Assembly: GCA_028818995.1 (NCBI GenBank)
Contig: JAPPMR010000669.1
Coordinates: 1 to 12,379 of the forward strand
DNA from: Candidatus Poribacteria bacterium
Lineage (GTDB): Bacteria > Poribacteria > WGA-4E > WGA-3G
DNA: 12,379 nt
Reading direction: 5' to 3'
Shown: in pieces, positions 6,736 through 12,379 of the stretch
Numbering within the stretch: position 1 is the first letter of the stretch
How the letters are laid out: each line of letters begins with the position of its first letter
Position numbers and translations under genes: made by a program
The notes under the pieces: generated by a model
Database searches by the model: none
Seen by the model: only the letters and a program-made list of their open reading frames with translations
What the model was told of the DNA's origin: nothing

Positions 6736-6976
6736 ATTGATTATACGGAAAATCTGCCATCAGCACGTAGGAATCACCATCACGTTTTAAGGACATCTTG
6801 ACAGAGTTCATTGTAAATTCAAAGTATTTCGCCAACACTTCAGTTAATTCAAACTGTAGCTTCTTCATGGAATCCTCGCTCACCTCAAACCGATCTTGTG
6901 TGAGAATGAGTTGTAAGCGTTGCGTAGCAATATTGCTCGATTTCGATTTACGAGTGAATAAACTTCTAAAATCCAT
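6719..6976 (-). CDS. minE: Cell division topological specificity factor MinE
   Basis: This 85-residue protein matches MinE in length and layout. A basic amphipathic N-terminus (MDFRSLFTRKSK, 1-12) can act as the membrane-targeting sequence. IATQRLQLILTQDR (16-29) is the anti-MinCD segment that becomes a strand or contact helix with MinD. The C-terminal part (MKKLQFELTEVLAKYFEF, then VKMSLKRDGDSYVLMADF) is the topological specificity domain that dimerises. MinE stimulates the MinD ATPase and drives pole-to-pole or gradient patterning so that the Z ring forms at midcell. The ribosome binding site AGAGGA (6981-6986) overlaps the minD stop codon, with 8 bases between the two genes, which implies translational coupling. 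Confidence 0.93.
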   Translation of the reverse strand: MDFRSLFTRKSKSSNIATQRLQLILTQDRFEVSEDSMKKLQFELTEVLAKYFEFTMNSVKMSLKRDGDSYVLMADFPYNQSKKLR

Positions 6977-6984
6977 AGTATCCT

Positions 6985-7779
6985 CTACTTATTTCTTGAA
7001 AACCAATTGAGAATATTAGAAAAAAAATTGTCATCTCGCATTTCAGGTATTGGGATGCGTTGTCCAGTCATTCGCCGCGCTATTCGTATATATGCTTCAG
7101 CGCCAGGAGACCCGTCGTTATGAACAAGGGGAACACCGCGATTTGTAGAGGCGATGACACCAGTATCTTCAGGGACAACACCGAGAAGATCGATGTTCAG
7201 AATGTCTAAAACGTCATTCTTACTAATCATATTTCCTTTCTTAACAAGTGTTGGCGATAATCTATTTATTATAAGGTTGATTGAATCAATCCCTTGGTGT
7301 TGCAAAAGTCCGATGATGCGGTCTGCATCTCGGATGGCTGATACGTCAGGGGTTGTGATAATGATAGCCTCATCTGCCCCAGCGGCAGCGTTGCGAAATC
7401 CTTGTTCTATCCCTGCGGGAGAATCAACAAGAACAAAGTCATATTCTTCTTTCAGTTTTTCACAAACTTCCTGCATCTGCTCAGGCTTAATATCATCTTT
7501 TCTGTTCCGTTGTGAAGCAGCAAGAAGCATCAAATCTTCGACACGTCGGTCTTTTACAAGGGCTTTATCAAGATCGCATCGCTTTTCAATGACATCCATA
7601 GAAGTATAAACGACTCTACTCTCTAAACCCATTACGACATCAAGGTTACGCAAACCAACGTCAGCATCTACCATGACCACCGTTTTACCGATCATTGCTA
7701 ATGCGGTGCCAAGGTTTGCAGTTGACGTCGTTTTACCGACTCCCCCCTTTCCAGATGTAATCACGATAACCTTACCCAT
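6985..7779 (-). CDS. minD: Septum site-determining ATPase MinD
   Basis: This 264-residue protein is the deviant Walker A ATPase MinD. SGKGGVGKTT (9-18) provides signature K11 and catalytic K16, and VDADVGLRNLD has D40, at the same positions as in Escherichia coli. FVLVDSPAGIE is the switch II/Walker B region. The last 13 residues, FFSNILNWFSRNK, form the amphipathic membrane-targeting helix, so the protein is full length. ATP-bound MinD dimerises on the membrane, recruits MinC and is released by MinE. The ATG at 7779 is chosen over a TTG at 7785 because AAGGAAGG (7786-7793) lies 6 bases before it. It follows minC by 17 bases. Confidence 0.96.
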   Translation of the reverse strand: MGKVIVITSGKGGVGKTTSTANLGTALAMIGKTVVMVDADVGLRNLDVVMGLESRVVYTSMDVIEKRCDLDKALVKDRRVEDLMLLAASQRNRKDDIKPEQMQEVCEKLKEEYDFVLVDSPAGIEQGFRNAAAGADEAIIITTPDVSAIRDADRIIGLLQHQGIDSINLIINRLSPTLVKKGNMISKNDVLDILNIDLLGVVPEDTGVIASTNRGVPLVHNDGSPGAEAYIRIARRMTGQRIPIPEMRDDNFFSNILNWFSRNK

Positions 7780-7796
7780 AGTCAACCTTCCTTCAT

Positions 7797-8468
7797 TTAG
7801 AATTTAATAAATTCCTCCACGATGATAATATCTTCAGCACCGACCCGAGCAATTTCAGGATATCCTCTCGGCTTTTGACCAACTGGCGGACGATTTACAT
7901 AGGTGCCAATTTGGAGTTGAAGTGGCACCAACTCCATAGCAATAATAACCGAGGTAAGTCTCCCGTGAGCCCCCGCATGGGCGTTGCCACGTAAGGTGCC
8001 GAGGACTATTATATCTCCGGCAGCGACAACTTCACCGCCCGGATTAACATCTCCATATATAATCATACTTCCAGCTAAACAAGATGTTGTCTGTCCAGAC
8101 CGAATTGTTTGATGTACGATTTGAGCATGTTCAAAATCCGGATGGGTTTCGGCAGCCAAACCCTGTGAAATACTATGAGTAGCTGGGGCTGCCAAGATTG
8201 GGGATTCATTCTTTTCATCAAAAACATTAACACCACTGACAACAAGATTATATTTTTCTGTCAGGTGTGTTTCTAAATTATTCAGATCTTCGGATGTAAA
8301 TATGGGCGGCCTCATATCAATATGGATAGAAGTCCCCGCTAACGGTTGATTCATTTCATCCAGCAACTCTTGAATCGCCGTTTCAATCTCAGGAAGCGAG
8401 ACCTTCGGATTGATAATCAGATGCAAACCATCCTTATATCCTCTGAGTTTCACGATTGAATTTTCCAT
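7797..8468 (-). CDS. minC: Septum site-determining protein MinC (FtsZ inhibitor)
   Basis: This 223-residue protein has the two MinC domains. The N-terminal alpha/beta domain (about 1-85, starting with VKLRGYKDGLHLII) is the weaker-conserved FtsZ-inhibiting part. A linker at 86-117 leads to the C-terminal beta-helix (about 118-195) with RSGQ (123-126), GDVNPGGEV (139-147), GDIIVLG (151-157) and LRGNAHAG (159-166), all diagnostic. This domain dimerises and binds MinD. The tail IIIVEEFIKF is typical of the family. Translation may start at the ATG at 8468 or a GTG at 8474; neither has a clear ribosome binding site and I chose ATG. The gene opens the minCDE block, 79 bases after larA on the same strand. 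Confidence 0.94.
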   Translation of the reverse strand: MENSIVKLRGYKDGLHLIINPKVSLPEIETAIQELLDEMNQPLAGTSIHIDMRPPIFTSEDLNNLETHLTEKYNLVVSGVNVFDEKNESPILAAPATHSISQGLAAETHPDFEHAQIVHQTIRSGQTTSCLAGSMIIYGDVNPGGEVVAAGDIIVLGTLRGNAHAGAHGRLTSVIIAMELVPLQLQIGTYVNRPPVGQKPRGYPEIARVGAEDIIIVEEFIKF

Positions 8469-8547
8469 ATTCACTACACACGAACTATCTTATTTTACGA
8501 GGCATCGCCTCATGGTGGAGTTAAAAAGTGCAAATTATGATAATGTA

Positions 8548-9831
8548 TTATGAAACAGCACTCTCAACTTTTGCTAAGACGTACGGTCCTTCGGGAATCG
8601 CTGCTATCTGGACATCCTCTCCATAACGTATTAATAATTCTTCAATTCCTTCTTGCGGATTCTTTAACGGATGTACAAACAGTTTTGATCTTTGTTGATA
8701 CGGGATACCGTCTGTATAAAAATAGATATCGGCTTTACGGGCAACTTTAGCTAATTCCTCCAATTGCCACTGATCAATAACAAAATTAGTCGGATTGTAA
8801 AGTCCCTGAACAAAGGCAGTCAAGTCATCAGTTTTGAAGAGTAGATCGGTGAAAGGTTTACTACCAATTCCCTCACTACACGCAGCTACAAGGAGAATAC
8901 TACCGCCCTGTTTAACGATTTCAACCGCAGTAAGTAAACCCTTTATCGCTTGGTAAAATGTAGTGTCCAAAGGATACCCAGCACTGGAAACTACAACTGC
9001 ATCAACAGGTTCTGATAGTGTAACCTTAGCGTTTTTCTCTACAAATTTTGCACCAGTGAGATGAGACTCAACAAGGTCTCCAGCAAAAACACCGGTAATC
9101 TGTCTCTGTTTGTCAATTGCAACATTAAGGCTAAAGTCAACACCGGCCATCAGCGCTATCTCAGTTGCTTCTATGTGAAACGGATTTCCATCCAAAATAC
9201 CGACTGCAGATTTAGGGTGTTCCATTAGTTCAGGACCATGCATCACCTTCATCGTTTCAATAGATGCAAGCCCTGGGCAGATTGCTTTCCTACCACCAGA
9301 ATATCCTGCCATCAAGTGAGGTTCAATCAACCCTGTTATAATCTTCAGATCTGCCGCGAGATACGTCTTATCAATGTAAACAGGTGTGCCTTTGCGCGTC
9401 TCACCTAAATGCGTGTGCATCTCCGGCTTTTGAGAAAAATGGTTGACGATACGGTACGAGTCCATAATCGAATGACCGACCATTTCCTCAAGTTCATTGC
9501 CTTCATTGGGACGGTGAATCCCTGTTGCGATGAGGATTGTAATCTCATCACGCGATATTCCTGCCTGTTCAAGCGTTTCAAGTATTGGAGGTAGAATCAC
9601 TTGATTAGGCACAGGACGGGTTATATCGGAAATTACAATACACGCTGAGCCTCGCCCCTTAGCAACTTCTGCTAAGGGCGGTGAAGCAGTAGGCTGTGAA
9701 ATCGCTTGCCAAACTGCTTTGTCAGCATCAGCTAATGGAACACTTGCTGCAGTTTCCAAAACTCCTGCCAAATTTTCGTCAGGAATCTCTACTGCGACTG
9801 TGCCATGTCCGTATCTCATCTGGACTCGCAT
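8548..9831 (-). CDS. larA: LarA-like nickel-dependent racemase (DUF2088 family)
   Basis: This 427-residue cytoplasmic protein matches lactate racemase LarA, which uses a nickel-pincer nucleotide (NPN) cofactor to racemise 2-hydroxy acids by hydride transfer. The active-site set is complete: SDITRP (68-73, D69 and R72), ATGIHRP with H106, EPHLMAGYSGGRK with H172 and K182, and MHGPELMEHP with H198. These correspond to catalytic H108 and H174, pincer-linking K184 and nickel-binding H200 of the characterised enzyme, each shifted by two. The C-terminal domain has SSAGYPLD and TFYQAIKG, also typical. Relatives include racemases for malate and other hydroxy acids, so lactate is not proven. The cofactor genes larB, larC and larE are not in the window. 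A ribosome binding site AGGA (9842-9845) lies 10 bases upstream of the ATG. Confidence 0.9.
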   Translation of the reverse strand: MRVQMRYGHGTVAVEIPDENLAGVLETAASVPLADADKAVWQAISQPTASPPLAEVAKGRGSACIVISDITRPVPNQVILPPILETLEQAGISRDEITILIATGIHRPNEGNELEEMVGHSIMDSYRIVNHFSQKPEMHTHLGETRKGTPVYIDKTYLAADLKIITGLIEPHLMAGYSGGRKAICPGLASIETMKVMHGPELMEHPKSAVGILDGNPFHIEATEIALMAGVDFSLNVAIDKQRQITGVFAGDLVESHLTGAKFVEKNAKVTLSEPVDAVVVSSAGYPLDTTFYQAIKGLLTAVEIVKQGGSILLVAACSEGIGSKPFTDLLFKTDDLTAFVQGLYNPTNFVIDQWQLEELAKVARKADIYFYTDGIPYQQRSKLFVHPLKNPQEGIEELLIRYGEDVQIAAIPEGPYVLAKVESAVS

Positions 9832-9937
9832 GATTGAATTTTCCTAAAATTAGTGACTGGTTTAATTGAAATAAATATGATGCCGTGTTTAAATATGTCG
9901 TGAAACTGCAAAAATTGAATTGTGATTACAAATTTAG

Positions 9938-9966
9938 AGTGTAACACACCTGACATTAGATGTCAA
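9938..9966 (-). promoter_or_regulatory. Sigma70-type promoter for larA (and probably minCDE)
   Basis: Reading the - strand, TTGACA (9966-9961) is followed by exactly 17 bases and TACACT (9943-9938). The three bases before the -10 are TGT, giving an extended -10 TG. The start of transcription would be near 9931, about 100 bases before the larA ATG. A consensus -35, ideal spacing and the extended -10 make this the best promoter in the window. Confidence 0.6.
9951..9965. promoter_or_regulatory. Operator-like dyad overlapping the larA promoter
   Basis: TGACAT (9951-9956), TAG, ATGTCA (9960-9965) is a perfect 6-bp inverted repeat covering most of the -35 box and the upstream spacer of the larA promoter. 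A second short dyad, GTGTAACAC (9939-9947), covers the -10 region. A repressor dimer bound here would block RNA polymerase. No regulator gene is visible in the window. Confidence 0.4.
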
Positions 9967-9996
9967 CTTTTTCCATTCAAACTTATTCAATACTGC

Positions 9997-10025
9997 TTGA
10001 ATTTTTTCACACTGCATGTTAAAAT
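9997..10025 (+). promoter_or_regulatory. Sigma70-type promoter for the 10095 gene
   Basis: TTGAAT (9997-10002) and TAAAAT (10020-10025) are separated by exactly 17 bases; each is one mismatch from consensus. Transcription would begin near 10032, about 60 bases before the ATG. It faces away from the larA promoter, with about 30 bases between the two -35 boxes, so one regulator could affect both. Confidence 0.5.
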
Positions 10026-10094
10026 TTAAATGTTTTCAACAGAATCTACTAACTTTTGAGAGATATCTAAACCTAAACGGAGAATCAAACGGAC

Positions 10095-10481
10095 ATGCAA
10101 CGCATAGAAGTTACCACAAAACCTAACGGCGCAGGTCGCAATTGGCTTGAGGTCGGTTCTTTTGAAGTTGATGCGCTCGGTCGTAAACAGTGGGTCAAGA
10201 AAAACGTGCCATATCAAGAATCAAAACTCACTGTGGACAGACAGTATTCTGAACGTGGCGAAACGATTGATTGGATTGTACTTATCCCAGAAAACTACCC
10301 GCTTACGCTTATTAAAGTAACGTACGACCGTTTGAATCCAATGGACCTTGAAGTGCTTTGGGAACCAGGGACATCTAACCAACCAGAGGATTCCCGTGAA
10401 ATTAAAAAGAAACGTGCTTTTGAACTTGCTGCTGGAAACGAAGAACTTCTATCTCTATTGAAGGAACTCCTTGCAGATTAA
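10095..10481 (+). CDS. Small protein of unknown function
   Basis: This is a 128-residue protein that I do not recognise. The N-terminal 90 residues look like a beta-rich domain (alternating hydrophobic strands such as IDWIVLIP and LTLIKVTYDRL, with LEVLWEPG). A charged linker (PEDSREIKKKR) then leads to a short predicted helix (AFELAAGNEELLSLLKELLAD, broken at the Gly-Asn). There is no signal peptide, membrane segment or cysteine motif, so it is probably cytoplasmic. Support for a real gene comes from codon-like sequence, a GGAG (10079-10082) 12 bases upstream, its own promoter and lack of a better frame on the other strand. It is single, divergent from larA and convergent with the nucleotidyltransferase gene. 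Confidence 0.75.
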   Translation: MQRIEVTTKPNGAGRNWLEVGSFEVDALGRKQWVKKNVPYQESKLTVDRQYSERGETIDWIVLIPENYPLTLIKVTYDRLNPMDLEVLWEPGTSNQPEDSREIKKKRAFELAAGNEELLSLLKELLAD

Positions 10482-10519
10482 CATTTGCGGACTTCAAAAG
10501 TGCAACAGAACTCTATTTC

Positions 10520-11890
10520 TCACCACCCATAACGGTCTGGTCCCCACGGCTTTGTTATCAATTCCTGTTTTGCCATCACCATCGTTTTGCTTGGGACATC
10601 CTCGTATAGAATCACGCCTGGACCTACGACGCTATAAGAACCTATTCGTCTGCCCGGCATTATTATCGCATTGACTCCTGTGCGGCAATAATCTCCCATG
10701 TAGGTGGCGTTTGCGCCGTAAGTTGGGACTTCGTAGCGTCCTTCTACTTGAATTGGTGTATCACGGTCATCAAACCGTAGTGTGCCACACACTGTGGCAG
10801 CTCCAATATCTGTCGCGCATCCAAATACACCGGACATTTCACAGTAGTGATACAGATAAACTTTGTCAAACATGACACCGGACATTTCTGCACCGTGTCC
10901 TACAATGCACCGATTTCCGATGGCACTGCTCTCAATATCGCAATAATCGCTAATACGACAATGATCTCCGATGTATAGGTTTCCATGTAAAATCGCGCCG
11001 TTTGTGATGTTATTATTTGCACCGGCTATAAGTGTCCCATTCACAACGACACGCGGACCAATAACTGTGTTTTCTCCTAATACGACGTGACCATTAATTT
11101 CCGCTGCATCGGAAATTTCAGCACCTGCTGCTATGTGGTTCTCATCAACCTGTTTCGTGAGGTAATCAACTAATCTGCGGTTTGCTTCTAAAACATGCCA
11201 AGGTTTATCAACGTCAACAAAAAAGTCTGTTGTTTCGACTGTTAACACCTCTATTCCGTCATCAATCATGATTTGGATAGATTGTGCAACTTCAGACTCA
11301 GGCGGTGGCATTCCGCCGACAGGGACTTGAGTGACGATTCCGGGATTCCTTAACAAATAAGGTTTTGCTGTTGCTTTAAAAGCATAGATTCCACATAGAC
11401 GATGCGAACCCCCTCTCGGATGTCCATCAATACCTGATAAACACCCGTTGTAGGCTTTTGCACAGAGCCAGTTACTCGCGTCCTCATCGTTAAGTGGTTG
11501 AATTAACGCAGCTGCTTCCGCATTTTGACTTTCAAATTCTTTAATAAGGTTACGATAATTTTCAGAAGTGGTTACAGTATCTCCATAAATTATGAGAAAA
11601 TTTTCATCATTTAACGTTTTTAACGCTGTTAAAACTGCATCTGCAGTGCCATTAAGAGGATGTTGGGTTAAAAATTTAACGTTTGGAATATCTGCAATTG
11701 CTCCACGAACCTGTTGTGCATAATGTCCGACCACAACAATAATTTGGTCTATTCCAATTTCAATGAGATTCTCTACTATTCGACGAATTATCGGTTTATT
11801 TGCGACAGGGATGGTGCATTTCTGACGAAATTCTCCATAAGGCCAAACTTTGCGTCCTAAACCTGCAGCTAAAACAATAGCGTTTTTCAT
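10520..11890 (-). CDS. Sugar-1-phosphate nucleotidylyltransferase with left-handed beta-helix domain
   Basis: This 456-residue protein joins a nucleotidyltransferase domain (1 to about 245) to a hexapeptide-repeat left-handed beta-helix (about 250-440). It would activate a sugar 1-phosphate to an NDP-sugar for cell envelope or glycan synthesis and may also acetylate the sugar, as GlmU and the archaeal-type bifunctional enzymes do. Seen are LAAGLGRKVWP (7-17), IPVANKPII (27-35), NGTADAV (80-86), YGD with metal-binding D104 and VDVDKPWH (225-232). The helix has many I-G-x-x-C/A repeats, and GTLRFDD plus GVNAIIMPG near its end resemble archaeal bifunctional enzymes. The signature loop is unusual: GLGRK stands where GxGTR is normal. 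From memory, the Asn expected before LRFD is Thr, so acetylation is uncertain. It starts 3 bases after the bioD stop. Confidence 0.85.
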   Translation of the reverse strand: MKNAIVLAAGLGRKVWPYGEFRQKCTIPVANKPIIRRIVENLIEIGIDQIIVVVGHYAQQVRGAIADIPNVKFLTQHPLNGTADAVLTALKTLNDENFLIIYGDTVTTSENYRNLIKEFESQNAEAAALIQPLNDEDASNWLCAKAYNGCLSGIDGHPRGGSHRLCGIYAFKATAKPYLLRNPGIVTQVPVGGMPPPESEVAQSIQIMIDDGIEVLTVETTDFFVDVDKPWHVLEANRRLVDYLTKQVDENHIAAGAEISDAAEINGHVVLGENTVIGPRVVVNGTLIAGANNNITNGAILHGNLYIGDHCRISDYCDIESSAIGNRCIVGHGAEMSGVMFDKVYLYHYCEMSGVFGCATDIGAATVCGTLRFDDRDTPIQVEGRYEVPTYGANATYMGDYCRTGVNAIIMPGRRIGSYSVVGPGVILYEDVPSKTMVMAKQELITKPWGPDRYGW

Positions 11891-11893
11891 AAT

Positions 11894-12379
11894 TTATTTG
11901 TTAAGATACCTCTTTATGGCTACACCTAATTTGTCCAATTCAACATGCCGATTTATAAAATCTGCAAAAAACTTAACATCGGGTTTTGGTGTATCTACGT
12001 GTTTTTCATAAGGGACTACACCGATGACTGGTACTTGTGTTAACCGCTCAACTTCTGCAGGATTAGTCTGTTCGGCAAGACCCGCAGTTTCTGGTTGAAA
12101 CTGATTTAGAACAATTCCTGCTATCTGAAGGTTAAACTGTCTGGCAAACGCAACTGTTAGCATCGTATGATTTATAGTGCCTAAACCTGCGTTAGCAACG
12201 ATTAGTACCGGTAATTCCAATTCACTGATTAGATGTGCTACGAGAAAATCATCGTTAAGTGGCACCGCAATACCACCAACACCTTCTACTATCATAAAGT
12301 CGTATTTCTGTTTCAGTTTAGAAAATGCAGTTTTAATTATTGATAAGTCTACTTGTATACCTTCTAATCTCGCGGATAC
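11894..12379 (-). CDS. bioD: Dethiobiotin synthase BioD (partial, N-terminus beyond the window)
   Basis: The frame stays open from the right edge of the window to the stop at 11894, giving the last 161 residues of BioD, the ATP-dependent enzyme that closes the ureido ring in biotin synthesis. SARLEGIQVDLSIIKTAF, the segment KYDFMIVEGVGGIAVPL and ANAGLGTINHTMLT are hallmark stretches, followed by IAGIVLN and the VPVIGVVPY strand. The first ATG inside the window (12295) falls in the middle of the conserved YDFMIVEGVGG block, so it is not the start. The P-loop (GTDTGVGKT-type) lies outside the window. Nothing is visibly broken in the part present. The link with the downstream nucleotidyltransferase is by position only (3 bp gap); other biotin genes are not seen. 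Confidence 0.92.
   Translation of the reverse strand, partial: VSARLEGIQVDLSIIKTAFSKLKQKYDFMIVEGVGGIAVPLNDDFLVAHLISELELPVLIVANAGLGTINHTMLTVAFARQFNLQIAGIVLNQFQPETAGLAEQTNPAEVERLTQVPVIGVVPYEKHVDTPKPDVKFFADFINRHVELDKLGVAIKRYLNK

Noticed and set aside
7154..7609. A 151-residue + strand reading frame opposite minD
   Set aside because: It is Ser/Arg-rich and lies fully antisense to an unmistakable minD, so it is a shadow of minD codon use.
8499..8511. Rho-independent terminator between larA and minC
   Set aside because: The stem has only 5 bp and is followed on the coding strand by GTAAAATAAG, not a T-run.
11894..12295. A complete 133-residue bioD starting at 12295
   Set aside because: That Met lies inside the conserved YDFMIVEGVGG block, and the frame continues to the window edge with clear BioD sequence.

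Overview
The window is about 12.4 kb of moderately AT-rich bacterial DNA, densely coded, with 12 recognisable protein genes (one cut by the right edge) and a possible gene tail at the left edge. No rRNA, tRNA, CRISPR array or intact insertion sequence was seen. The gene content suggests a free-living or symbiotic bacterium of a Poribacteria/Planctomycetes-like lineage: a PhyH-family oxygenase, a PEP-hydrolase-family TIM barrel, two members of an unknown family I associate with such genomes, and GTAGGAG-type palindromic repeats. This taxonomic guess is inference from memory, not from a marker gene.

Left part (1-4413, + strand). After a possible gene tail, a repeat remnant and a strong extended -10 promoter comes a four-gene unit: two tandem paralogues of unknown function (284-1477, 1482-2657), a PEP-hydrolase-family TIM-barrel protein (2712-3539) and a PhyH-family Fe(II)/2-oxoglutarate enzyme (3610-4413). 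Spacing and ribosome binding sites suggest one operon. The PhyH protein carries His-Gly-Gly where the iron-binding His-x-Asp is expected. A hairpin with an alternative pairing partner lies directly before the PhyH ribosome binding site.

Middle (4414-6678, + strand). The 313-base gap holds a 155-bp MITE-like element with 13-bp perfect terminal inverted repeats and 10-bp flanking direct repeats. Its end sequence recurs near the left edge of the window. It is followed by an orphan MalK/UgpC-type sugar ABC ATPase and a Cof-type HAD phosphatase, a plausible sugar uptake and phosphosugar pair.

Right-middle (6719-9831, - strand). A complete minC-minD-minE set (Z-ring placement) lies downstream of a LarA-like nickel-pincer racemase gene. 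A good sigma70-type promoter overlapped by a perfect 6-bp dyad sits upstream of larA, so larA and the min genes may share a transcript.

Right end (9832-12379). A 263-bp divergent promoter region separates larA from a small unknown + strand gene (10095-10481). Convergent to that gene, on the - strand, are the 3' part of bioD (biotin synthesis) and, 3 bp downstream of it, a bifunctional-looking sugar-1-phosphate nucleotidylyltransferase with a left-handed beta-helix tail.
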